Positions 49,090-60,453 of a stretch of DNA of 64,000 nucleotides are shown here, one piece after another. Numbering within the stretch: position 1 is the stretch's first letter; each line of letters starts with the position of its first letter. The position numbers and the translations under genes are program-made. Source of the DNA: Tethya wilhelma (Eukaryota; Porifera; Demospongiae; Tethyida; Tethyidae); NCBI GenBank assembly GCA_964030475.1, contig CAXIPT010000002.1:18147828-18211827 (forward strand). The letters are read 5' to 3'. Under the pieces are notes generated by a model. That model made no database searches. It was not told the origin of the DNA and was given only the letters and a program-made list of their open reading frames with translations.

Positions 49090-50585
49090 GAAAACTCTGT
49101 GGATCTTGTGAAGATGGTCTCAGTCTCTCTCTTGGTAGTTCACATTGCAGGCCATGTTCTAACAAATGGCTAGCATTGTTCATTGTATTTGCTGTTGCTG
49201 GAATAGCACTAATTGCTTTTATTCTTAAAGTAAACTTTGTGGTAGCTGAAGGAACAATTAATGGATTAATTCTGTATGCCAACGTATTTGCTGCAAATCG
49301 TGCCATTTTCTTCCCACATGATGAAACAAAGATACTGTCTGTCTTTATAGCATGGATCAATCTGGACTTTGGATTTGAGACTTGCTTATTTGATGGAATG
49401 GATGGCTATGTCAAAACCTGGTTACAACTTGCATTTCCACTCTATGTCATTTCCCTGGTTGTTGCAATTATTGTCATCAGTGACCATTCTACAAAGTTTG
49501 CAATGCTCTTTGTTGGAAAGAACCCAATAGCAACACTGGCTACTCTTATTCTACTTTCCTATACAAAGATCCTTCGTACAATCATTGCTGCATTACAATT
49601 TACTACACTCCAGTACTCTGGTGGTTCACGTGAACTGGTCTGGCTGGTTGATGCTAACATCCCATATCTCAGTGGAAAGCATATCCCTCTCTTCATCACA
49701 GCTCTTATCATTGTTGTACTTGGAACAGCATTCACACTCATACTCTTTGCCTGGCAGTGGCTGGTTTATTGTCCCAACAGAGGACTTTTGAGATGGATCA
49801 CTGGCAATGGTAAATTCTTTGCTTTCATTGATGCTTACAACACTCCATACAACAAAGACCATCGCTATTGGATTGGACTGCTATTCTTGGTTCGAGGCAT
49901 CTTGTACATTATATCAGCAGTGAATGTTCTTGGAGATCCTCGTATCAATCTTCTCAGCATAGCTATAGTGATTACTAGTATTCTTATTTTTCAGATCCTT
50001 ATAACAGAATGGAAACATAACTTAATACACAAAAAGAAACGTAACAACGTGCTTGACATCATTTCTCTTTTGAACCTCATTGTTCTGTCTGTTGCCAGCT
50101 TGTTTATCAATGAAGTTAAGAACCAGACTGTGGTTGCTTATATTTCAACCAGTATTGCCTTTGCTACATTTCTTGTTATTCTTATGCACCACATGAAATC
50201 CTTTGTTATGAATGAGCTATTACAAAAGATAAAGTTTAAATTTTTCAGAGCAAACAAGGAAATTTATAATGACAATATTACACTATCACGTCCTCATCAT
50301 TTGAACATAGAAACAATTGCTGAGAGTGAGACTGAATTCAATGCCTTACCAGAACCATTGGATATCATACCTACACTTGACCAAGAAGAAATTCATTGTG
50401 AATCAGTCAAGGTTTTGTTTACTGCAGAATACACTGACAACAACCCAAAGAAATCCACCTCAGCATGTGGACATCAACACTCCACTATACCTCAACTCCT
50501 CCAACCATCATCAGTAACTAGTCCTTCCCTGGAAGAAGACTACCAATCAGAGGATGATGAGGAGTACACTCCTCTACTGCCGTAA
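49090..50585 (+). CDS. Multipass membrane protein, large C-terminal exon
   Basis: One exon of about 498 codons runs from an acceptor at 49089 to a stop at 50585. It opens with a cysteine-rich juxtamembrane motif (GKLCGSCEDGLSLSLGSSHC), followed by about eight hydrophobic segments (for example LALFIVFAVAGIALIAFIL, LAFPLYVISLVVAIIVI, HIPLFITALIIVVLGTAFTL and LNLIVLSVASLFI). A ~110-residue acidic cytoplasmic tail ends EDDEEYTPLLP, whose last residues resemble an endosomal dileucine-type sorting signal. The arrangement resembles large families of orphan membrane proteins in sponges and cnidarians that carry a repetitive ectodomain before this module. I cannot name a function. The ectodomain exons should lie upstream but are replaced by a MITE, an N and the opposite-strand EGF-Ca fragment. 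Confidence 0.75.
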
Positions 50586-52245
50586 GATTAACAGAAGCGC
50601 TGTATACACTGTACTCAAACTCTAACAATTATTTAACCATATTGTTATATATAATATTATATCACACATCATGATGAACAAAACTGTTGTGTACACAATC
50701 AAACATCAAGTATACAAATGCATACAAAACTCTCAGAGGAAAGGCATTTTAAGCACTATATAATCAAAAATTTTAAATCGAAACATTATCAACAAAATGA
50801 CTATATGCTATTCATTCTCATCAGCATGCAATCTATGCATACACGTGCACAATCATGCTATACATGTAATAATGTTATTTCCGTATAATAACTTGCCAGT
50901 CTCGGGTTGTACATTGATTATGTTTCAAACATTAAATATCATAATAGATTATATATATCCGTTTCTTTAATCACCATGCAGTCAATTCTTTAGAATCACA
51001 ATCAGATTTTGCCTGGAATTGTTATTATGCACAAGTTTTGTTTCTTTTCCATATAATTAGTTGTCAATGACTAATTTTTGCAGTACCAAGGTTTAATACA
51101 GGCCACTTCACACACCACATGTTCGGCATTTTCAACAATATAGTAAATGCATAGATATTCTGAAATTTGCAAATAATTGAAAATTATGTCACCTTAAGGT
51201 ATACAGTAAGACCTGGGTTACGTGGCTGATCATTTTTAGGGTCAAACCAAACGTACAGTGACAGGCATAACTATACCAGATGAAAAATTGATTTTGGTTA
51301 CTATACCTCAACGGTCCACCCATCCAGACTGAGTATAATTGGCCATTAGCCTATAAAAAAAACTTTGGTTGCTATAGGAAATGGCAAACACACAAACAGA
51401 CAAATTATATAGTTGCAAGTTTACACTGTGACTTTTCAAAGCAATCACATGTTATTAAGTGAATTACTACTGTTGCTTAGTAACTACTTTGAGAAACCAC
51501 TCAAGTACCCAATGGTTGGATGAGAATGACAATTTACCAAATTTCAAATCCAAATGAAGACCTCAACCTCTTAGCAATAAATGACACTATCCATGGAAGA
51601 AGCTATTTCTGCCATGGATATGACCCAGCCCACTACATCACCAATGATTAATGATATAATGATGAACTCAATCTGACTCAGGATCATAGTTCAAAGTAAG
51701 TCTTGACATAACAATAATGCAATGCAAGTTCAAATTCAGTCCCAACTGAGTGCGTTTAAATGGTTATCTACAGCTGTAAATATTAGCATAACCACAATCT
51801 TTCATTCACTAAAACTGAATTGGTAGATTGTAAGGCTCTAATAAAACCCTTGATCTCTCAGTGGGTCCCCCAGATTTCCCTTTATACTGCTAGATAGGTC
51901 ATCTATAAAACTCCCCAGACGTGAAATCATAATAGGATATAGTATAGAGACTACACACTGTATACTAAACAGCTATGTTTACATAACTGACAATAACCCA
52001 CCCATGCTTGGTCAGCAGTATGCCATAAACTGCAGTGCAATCAAGACAACAGGTGGTTTTATGAATTCCCCACAACCACAATGGACGTACATGAATATTA
52101 ATGAAGACACTAGTGACATTGATAACCTCAGTCGATGGAACTCTATTATAGCCACTGATAATTACTGATGCTTTCAATGTGACAATTCCACGTAAGATAA
52201 CAAGCACAAAACAATATATCCATGTCACACTGTGACACGTGCACA
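50586..52245. other. Intergenic stretch with a possible Ig-like exon remnant
   Basis: It is mostly AT-rich and unassigned. At about 51998-52170 on the plus strand an open stretch reads PPMLGQQYAINCSAIKTTGG and continues to a WTYM motif, reminiscent of an Ig-like strand pattern (Cys ... Trp), before a stop. A short piece at about 51330-51395 matches the caaactttggttgctaggcaatggcaaa-type repeat near 18080. Neither supports a gene by itself. Confidence 0.35.
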
Positions 52246-53222
52246 AGTAGCAAAAATTTCAAAAAAATAAGCAGTGTAGGAATGGGCAGTGCTGTAAAAA
52301 GTACTGGAACAAGGCATGTCTCAATTTCGGGCACATGACTACTTCATTTTCATTTTTGATTGTCATAAATGGTTCCAGAATTATCCATAGATGAATTTAT
52401 CAGCAGCAGTATCACATACTAATGGTTCAAATCCCTGCAAATCTTATCACTTGGCTAAATAGTGGAATGAAGTAAAGCAGGCATGATTAGATTATATTGG
52501 CCAAGACTTGAACACAAAAAAATGAAGTAGTCATGTGCCCGAAATTGAGACATACACTGCTTATTTTTTTTAAATTTTTGCTACTTGTTCACTCACTTTT
52601 TTCAACACTACAGTGTGAAGACTGTTAGAGACTGGTTAGTCTCTACAAAAAGCTTGAGTATATAGCAGCTACATGCATTGTAATGCTAGAGTAACTAATA
52701 CGCATGCGCGTTCAATGCCACGTGGATAGATAATGGATGACCTTTGAACTCTACCTACAGGAAGATTGCTACCATGTACGTTGAAGTACATGAATTTATA
52801 TGCTAAGTTTCAAAGTTTTCTAGTTTTTGTTTAGGCTTATTTGCGATGAAAACGAGGATCAAGGAACGCAGTTCCCTTGAAAAGGACTTACCTAGTGCTG
52901 TCAAAGTTGGCTCCACACTCTTTGGTTCTCTGGAAACCGTGTTCAAGTAAGTCAGTTAGTACGTACGTACGTACGTACGTAAGTACGTTAGGAGAACAAA
53001 AATGGCACTGTTGTGGCTTCCCACTAGCGCTCTCTACGAGTTCCCAGGGAAGTTTCTGTGAGTTTCAGGCCTTGCATGCAGTTGGTAATCTGTTGGGGAG
53101 AGCCTTTGAGCAAGTTTGAGGGCTTAACTTTGTTTTGTTAGATTTTTATGATGATAAACATTTTGTATTGGGTCTATGAGACATGTGGCCCATTCCTACT
53201 ATACGTACTACCGTACGTATGA
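52246..53222. mobile_element. Composite repeat: palindromic MITE plus long unit
   Basis: 52246-52590 is a copy of the gggcagtg palindromic MITE and 52591-53222 a copy of the unit flanking the large gap (33273-33826), ending with the catacgtacggtagtacgt terminus (as its complement). The same order of parts at two places suggests one larger element that carries the palindrome inside it. Confidence 0.7.
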
Positions 53223-53424
53223 TACACTGTATTAACAATGCTCCCAAATTGTCTACTAAAAATCAAAAAAAATTAAATAAACATACAAATGAACTACTTG
53301 TCAGAAAAAGTAATGACTATCCATCTATGGCTAGCTATGCATCTATCAGTATAAGAAGATCTGGACAATGAATAGTCTTGAAACATAGCTCATGCACGCT
53401 GCATGTATGTAAAATCAATATGCA

Positions 53425-53568
53425 CATATCGTTCATCACAACGTGCTCCAGTCCACCCAGCTGCACAACTGCATATGCCTGGTGAAGTGCAAAGTCCATT
53501 GTTTTGACATTCAGGAATACAAGCTGAGCGGTTCAGGTGTGACTGGACGGATGTACCTGATTAGTTAN

Positions 53569-53647
<79 letters not shown>

Positions 53648-55577
53648 ACGTGTGTTGTGTGTGGGACTGTGTGTACTGTGGGTCATGCACCACATAGATT
53701 CATGGGATATATTTGAGCTTAATTTTTTACCTGGTAGCAGTTCTTTCTAGTCAGTAGATATATACATCCATCAGGACAGCAACATGAGAGGGTCAGAACT
53801 AGTGTTGCTGAGTAGGCACAGATGACTGCATCCTCCATTGTTCTCTTTACATGGATTAGGACGCTGCATATATAATATGCATGTACATGTAGTAAATGGA
53901 AGAGTTTGACATGTTGTGAAGTAGCAATAATATAAGATAGCGAGTCAATATAGAAGTTTAATTATGTCCATTTCTAAACATGGTTGCCACTGATAAAGAA
54001 CTAACCCAATGGCTGCCTCTCCTCCGACACCATATGAATACCCATGGGATCAAGAATTAAGATTTGAAGATCACTGCCTTCAAGTTTTTCACGGAGCTGA
54101 GAGTTTCGATCATGAGTTACTGGTGCTGCTACGACTGCTCTTATCATCCAGTCCGTCCAATAGAGGAAACCATTGCAGAAGGTGAGTCCAAATGGATGGA
54201 GTACATTTTGAGTTATCAGAGTCCTACGTCCAGAACCATCAGTGCTTGAACATTCATTTTATCTAAATACGCATCGGCCCAATACAGAGTCTGTGTTTCA
54301 TAATCAATGGTCAGTCCATTGGGCCAAACAAGATTATGTTGTATGGAGGTTGACTAGTGATGTGCCATCCATTGAAGCACGTTGTATGGCTGGATTTCAC
54401 CCCCAGTCAGTAATACATACACCTGTTTAACAAGCCATTAAGAAAACAATGCAATTGTAATTGTACACAAACCATATCTACATACTCACATCCATTACCT
54501 GGTTTGGGATCCAAGACAATGGCTCTGGGATTGCTTGAGTTCCTGTTCGTAAACAAGAGTTTTCTCAAACCGACTTGAAGGATCTAGCACCTCATAGTCT
54601 TGTGTTTAACATCGGTCCAGTAGAGCTTCTTGTGATCCAGTCCCAGGCAAGGCCATCTATATAGAGCAACAAAACTAATACTGACCAATTCAATATAGTT
54701 ATATCAATTTTGCTACATACTACGAAAATCTATCTACTTGACAATCTAGGGATTGTACAGATTCAGTAAGCTACTTTTTTTTTTTTTTTTTTTGCTATGT
54801 CACTCTTAATTGATTACTGACACATGATGATATTATAACATCAGGAATGCACTGCTACACCTCCATCAAGGTCCACCACCATCTTAGATTAGTACCATCA
54901 CACTGTAGCACATATATTCTCCTAATTGTACGTCAGACCAAATAAGTACATTTGTCTCTGCAGAATAAAATAATGATAAATATAATGTTAGAATTGACTA
55001 CCAGTACTTTAATAAAGTAACCTTGCATCAAAATCACAAGCTATGGCATTGGGCTGCTGTGTACAGTGCTGTTTCCAACTGGTTGCTTGTAAGTCTCAAA
55101 GCCTGGATCATCAGACCCAGTACCATTGGGATAATTTTCACCAAAAACTGTCTCATCACAAAGTAAAGGTAAGGCTGTTCCATTGCTGTAAATGAACCAG
55201 TGCTGGTGATGGAAAATAGCTTAACTTATACTGTATATGTATAATAATATACCTTGCAATGGGCTAACTTGTCGAGTCTGTCTTAAACCTGTACTTTGAT
55301 CAAGGTCAAGGAGGATTTCTGAGACAGGTTTGCTAGCATTTGCTACAGGACCACCATCTACAGCTGGTGACTGAGCCCACTCTGTTGTCTGTTCTTCAGT
55401 GAAAGGTCCCTTTGAAGCCAATAATAATTCAATTGATGGTAGAGGTCCAGCAGACACTAGGAAGAATATAGTCATCCATGGGTTTCTATCATAATATTAT
55501 TTATATGAACTGAAACTGATTCATTGCTTACCTGTGCTCAACAGAGTCACAAACAGCAACTCTTCTAACAGCCACAT
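53425..55577 (-). pseudogene. Damaged paralogue of the LDLR class B / EGF gene
   Basis: Exons correspond one to one with the gene at 34765-37031: signal peptide 55532-55577 (MWLLEELLFVTLLST), 55253-55456 (open, GPLPSIELLLASKGP), and then ~55022-55175, ~54855-54962, ~54500-54655, ~54005-54420, ~53735-53865 and ~53425-53545. From the third exon on, many one-base insertions and deletions break the frame. For example, near 54055-54075 two extra bases occur relative to the intact paralogue, and near 54640 a stop replaces a Trp codon region. The last EGF exon is almost identical to its counterpart at 35100, while the second exon is strongly diverged. It may be a pseudogene, or low-quality single-read sequence. 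An N and a GT tract lie at 53568-53645. Confidence 0.7.
53568..53645. repeat. N join followed by GT microsatellite
   Basis: A single N is followed by about 75 bases of GT repeat inside the damaged LDLR-B paralogue. The repeat makes the join unreliable. Confidence 0.9.
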
Positions 55578-56531
55578 AATTAGAAGTCTATAATAGTAAT
55601 GGTTGTGTTGGTGTGTTGCGCTGCCAGTCACCTATAAGCTCTTTATTGTTTCTATATGACACAGCATAGACACACAAATAGAGAAATCAGCCTTACTAGA
55701 AAACTGAGCAGGCTGTGATAAGACAATCTATAATGATATTCATTTTCAGTTGGTTCGTGTGCATGGACGTGGGCTCATAAGTTGTATATCAACATCATCT
55801 TGGTTTACATGCATTCCTCCGGGTTACTAGACCAGCCGGCCAGCTGTCTAGTTTTCGGAGGGAGGAACCAGAGGGGATCTCTCCATGTGGGCTGAACTTG
55901 ACAAACATGCGGTTGTAAAATAATCATGGTGAGTTAGCTTGGCTCACCACATAATGCTTAGCTAGCATGCACATTACGTCTCAGTATTATACCACATAAA
56001 CATGAATTTATGGCCATAATGCATCAGTGATGCATTCAGTGGCACCTCATTCAAGTTTGGTCTCATTTTCAAAATAGGACAACTGAACCCAGTGCTGAGA
56101 GTTGTTGGGCTGGAATGGGACTCCCAACCATTACCCATCAAATTCGTCTTCTCATCAGCATTGCCAAAGATACCGGCAAATGCATGCATGTAACTAAACT
56201 GTGCATCGGTTAAGACTCAGCAGGGCACATAATGTGTACACACCTAGCTAAATTTGCAGACAGGATAACAAAATTATATGCCGGCCAGCGGGGAAGGCCT
56301 GGGAATGAGGCTAGCGCCCAACTCTCTCAATACTACTATTTCCAAATGCATGACTTGTAATTTCAAAATAAGCACAATTTTCTGTGTTCATATTATCATG
56401 CATAAAGCAGTATGTATTATTTTGCTGATAAAACATTTATAGTCTATTAGTTATTGTTCATGTTGTGATAATTAGATTTAATTAAGTATAGTCTAAGTGC
56501 TGCAATTATTACCAAAATTAAGTATCAATGT
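55578..56531. other. Spacer upstream of the damaged LDLR-B paralogue
   Basis: About 55578-55775 is the 5' flank of the damaged gene. Part of it recurs in inverted orientation at 60236-60443. No exon is seen in 55780-56531. Confidence 0.6.
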
Positions 56532-56665
56532 CTATTGTGGCTCTTCAATAGCTTCAGGGATAAAGTAGTATTCACAGTGAGAGCCTCCATAACCCTCTGG
56601 ACACTGACAGCCATGGCTCTGTCCCATGCACATCCTACCATTTTGACAAAGTGGGGTGCACACAG
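56532..56665 (-). CDS. Terminal EGF exon of an EMI-EGF gene
   Basis: A single exon encodes one EGF domain (VCTPLCQNGRMCMGQSHGCQ...GGSHCEYYF) and a short tail ending EEPQ before a stop at 56532. It matches in position and sequence the last exon of EMI-EGF A (ending GGPLCDYFYE). EMI-EGF C at 60454-63896 lacks exactly this last exon, so this is likely its 3' end, displaced by about 3.7 kb of other EGF exons. Confidence 0.65.
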
Positions 56666-56689
56666 CTATAGAATAATAATTATTGTTTG

Positions 56690-56720
56690 TGTGTGTGTGC
56701 ATGTGTGTATGTGTGTATGT

Positions 56721-56786
<66 letters not shown>
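56690..56786. repeat. GT microsatellite fused to a truncated EGF exon
   Basis: A GT-rich tract of about 97 bases runs directly into the 3' part of a plus-strand EGF exon (RGQQCEQ). The 5' part of that exon is missing. This is the strand switch between the minus-strand exon at 56532-56665 and the plus-strand exons that follow. Confidence 0.85.
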
Positions 56787-56788
<2 letters not shown>

Positions 56789-57866
56789 AGAGGCCAACAA
56801 TGTGAACAAGGTTCGGAATTGAGATATTATTATTTGAGCAATTGTACAATGTCACATTATAGCTTGAAGAGTTTATGTATTCTTTTCCCCCTTCATTCTA
56901 TCGTTATGTAGCTGTTTGTGCTCATCCCTGTTTAAATGGAGGAAGCTGTGTCTCTCCTGGTGTGTACGTGTAACTGCACAGAAGGATGGGAGGGAGCTGA
57001 GACCTGTCAAAGAGGTGATACAATATTAGCAGTTATTGACTGGGTGACCTTTGCGAATACTTAGTTACTGACATACAAATAATTCCACAGCTGTCTGTGA
57101 TCCTCCTTGTCAAAATGGAGGTCATTGTGTTTCCCCGGGCAGTGTATATGTCCTTCTGGAGCCCAAGGATCAAGATGTGAAGAAGGTATACAGCAAGTTG
57201 TACTACTGTGACTGTAGCTGATAGCCACACTTCACCTACATACATTATACAGTTTCTTGTAGACCAGATTGTATCCATGGTAGCTGTAACCAGGGTAGAT
57301 GTTTTTGCTTCGAAGGCTGGACTGATACAACCTGTAATGAAGGTAAAATCCTATTCACTGCCTAAGAAGTTGCATTTTACACCACATCTTTGTTGTATTA
57401 TACACAGCTTTGTGTGAACCACAGTGTCAAAATGGAGGTGTGTGCATAGCACCCAGAGTGTGTTCCTGTGCATCTGGTTGGGGTGGGCCCAGGTGTGACC
57501 AGGCTCAGTGCTCTCAGCCGTGTTGGTTTGGAGATTGTACTGGTCCTAATCAGTGCACTTGTAACAAAGGTTATGGTGGTCAGTTTTGTGAACAAGGTAT
57601 AGTTGTATAATTATACCGGCTTTTGCAATAACAATATTAATGGATATTAACTACTATTAGTACCAAATGTTTATTTTCCTTTTTTCTGTAGTTGTGTGTG
57701 ACCCACCATGCCAGAATGGGGGCACCTGTTATGGAGGCTCCTCCTGTATCTGCCCATCCGACTGGGTAGGGTCTCATTGTGAATTCTCAAGGCAAGTTTC
57801 CATCATACTTGGTGTGTTGTTTGATATTAAAATTTTAATATTCTCTTAATTTTTAGTGACATCTAA
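56787..57866 (+). CDS. 3' exons of a plus-strand multi-EGF gene
   Basis: Exons are about 56787-56811 (truncated), 56912-57014, 57091-57186, 57254-57341, 57409-57596 (two EGF domains), 57692-57793 and 57857-57866 (stop). They encode roughly six EGF domains of the matrix type, e.g. CEPQCQNGGVCIAPRVC and [17 protein letters not shown]. The exons at 56912 and 57091 each appear to carry a one-base indel that breaks the EGF reading frame (around 56965 and around 57138, the latter in a CCCC run). The last full exon uses a GC donor (caag/gcaagt). The 5' end is lost in the GT tract. The type and strand match EMI-EGF B (42990-44333), of which this may be the missing end. Confidence 0.6.
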
Positions 57867-58117
57867 CCCGTGATCTTTAGTTCCAAACTAATTCATTAAT
57901 TATTATTAGTACGCCAATTTATGCATAACGTAACTATTTGAATTGTGTGTGGTACATAACATTTTGAATGCTATCTTACTTCTTTCAAATACATCAGTAA
58001 TATTAACAATTAATTGTTATGTGTAATGAGCCGATAACCAAATTATGTACAAATTATATAACATACAAGTTGCAAAGGAAATTAATACAAGTCAGTTAAA
58101 GTTCATTTGAAGATTGC

Positions 58118-60173
58118 TTATGTGTAAGTGTGATCAATCACGTGCTGATAAGGTATATCTGAGAAGACAAAAAGAGAAGTTGTGGATATTATGATAATGG
58201 AAAAGGTCACTAGAGATAAAAGCTCTATTCACACAATATAATGTCATACCAGGATTTTGTAATTTGACACCGGTCACCTCTAATACCAAGAGGACAGGCA
58301 CAATGTCCAGGTGTGAAACATACCCCACCGTTTGCACATGGTGGATGGCAGATGGCTGTTGATAGCAAAACATGGTTGTACAGTGTGTTAAAGTATAATG
58401 GTAGTAGCCTTGTAGGCTATTCCCTAACCTTGTTGGCAACGTATACCTTCCCAGCCTATATCACAGTAGCAGTGGTGACGAATATTTTGTGGATCAGTAG
58501 TATTCCTGTAGCACTCCCCATGAGTACAACTAGGAGTACATCTTGCTGCAGGATCACAATTTTTGAAAAAAACATTGAATCATGTATGTATTGTCACAAT
58601 TGTTATAATTATGTAAACCCATTATTGAAACTGTACATGCTGATGAGTCATGTATGCATGTTCAATATAATTAGCTATTGTGCATACTTCAGCACAGGTA
58701 ACTACAGACAGTAATTGTAATTCTCAATTTGCTTACGAAGTTCACATTTTTCACCAGTGAAGGAGCCTGAACAACGGCATTGTCCTGGAGAACTACAGAA
58801 TCCACCATTTTCACACCCACTAGGTGGGCAAAAGGCTGGTTCAGAATAAAACAACAAGAGATTACTCCACGCATAGTCACTGAATAATTATCAGTCTTGT
58901 ATGATTTTAATTATACATACCTTCATCACAGTATTGGCCTTGCCATCCTGAATGACATATACAAGTGCGTGAACTAGTACAATCTCCATGGAGACATCTA
59001 GGTTTGCACACCGCTGCATATATAGTGGGTACATATAATGTTTAAAAGATAATTTTGCAGTTTACACGAATTTATGTATACAATGAGAAATAACACTAAC
59101 ATTCTTCACATTGATGTCCAGACCAGTTCACCGGACATCTACAAAAACCAGGTTCTACACAAATCCCACCATTTAAGCAGCCACTGGGTGGAAAACAGAT
59201 AGCTGCAAGAAAAATAATTATTCCATAGTTTAATATTGTAATCATACTATATGACTAATGATTATTATTTTGTAGCATACGATGTTGACAGTATGAGCCA
59301 TTATAAAGCCGTCCGCAGTTACATGTATTGGGACCAACACACATTCCATTATTTCGACACCGTGGTGCACAGACAGCTGTTGGTATTGGAAAATGAGCAA
59401 TCAATGTTAATTGTTTCTTTTGAGCTCTTTATCTGCAAGTAATACACACATACTTACGAGTATTACATAGTAGACCTCTCCAATTAGCATAACAAGCACA
59501 TGTATCAGGCTCAATACAGTCACCATTCACACATGGCGGGTTACAAATAGCTGAAAGAAAGTAAACAGGTTGACACAATCCATAATACTCATTCAATGTC
59601 AGATACTTCTTTCTGTAGCTTACGTTGATCACACAGTTCTCCTGTCCAACCATGCTCACAACTACAAGTGTTTGGTCCAGTGCACATCCCATGGCCACAT
59701 TGAGGAGAACACACAGCTAAATTTATATAAGACATAGTGTTAACCCACAGAATCATAACAATGGGAGTTATATTGCACACACTTTCATAAATAAATTATT
59801 ATGATGATAACTATAGCCATGCCAGGAATTTTCAAGTTACTGTTAATAGTTTATAACTGCATGATTATAGTAAATTGTAGCATGATGATGAAAGTTTAAA
59901 CTTACGTCGATTACACCTAGGTCCAGCCCAACCAGTACCAGAGCAGTCACAAACATTTGGATGAACACACACTCCACCATTTAAACAGTAATTTTCCTCA
60001 CAGACAGCTACAGCAAATGATTGAAATATTCATTCATACAGAGTGGGCTTACAAAACCAGTTCCTATAATTATTAACCTTGTTCACACATGGGCCCCTCC
60101 CAATCTTCAGTACATGAGCAAACTCCAGTTGCTATGCATGTACCTTGATTCTGACAACGAGGTGTGCAGATGG
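58118..60173 (-). CDS. 3' EGF exons of an LDLR-B/EGF-type gene
   Basis: Minus-strand exons: 60078-60173, 59906-60007, ~59625-59718, ~59459-59550, ~59276-59383, ~59101-59202, ~58921-59013, ~58738-58835, ~58427-58547, ~58251-58356 and 58118-58158 (stop). They encode about ten EGF domains, one per phase-1 exon, including short ones without the NGG motif (CSPQCGHGMC, CNPPCVNGDC, CKPRCLHGDC). The first two are almost identical to the last exons of the LDLR-B gene at 34765-35031, including their introns, so this is the 3' part of that gene or of its paralogue. Upstream of 60236 the sequence switches to an inverted copy of an LDLR-B promoter and signal peptide. Confidence 0.7.
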
Positions 60174-60235
60174 CTATAGTACATATACAGTACAAAATCT
60201 TACATTGGTGATCAAGAAAATCATTGAAATGCACA

Positions 60236-60443
60236 CGAACCAACTGAAAATGAATATCATTATAGATTGTCTTATCACAGCCTGCTCAGTTTTCTAGTAA
60301 GGCTGATTTCTCTATTTGTGTGTCAACTAAGGGCTTATATATAGCTGACTACAGCGCAACACGCCAACACAACCAGCACTAATAGACTTTTAATCAATAT
60401 GTGGCTGTTAGAAGAGTTGCTGTTTGTGACTCTGCTGAGCACA
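60236..60443 (+). pseudogene. Inverted copy of LDLR-B paralogue 5' flank and signal-peptide exon
   Basis: 60236-60443 is close to the reverse complement of about 55532-55750. It ends with the exon encoding MWLLEELLFVTLLST on the plus strand, cut by the N at 60444. The left boundary lies within the sequence gaaatgcacac shared by both parents. It has no downstream exons in this orientation. Confidence 0.75.
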
Positions 60444-60453
60444 NCTAACTCAC

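Noticed and set aside
52146..52334. Minus-strand frame near 52.2 kb and a frame at 48970-49173 with the same peptide start
   Set aside because: Both lie in the arms of the gggcagtg MITE family, which explains the shared peptide.
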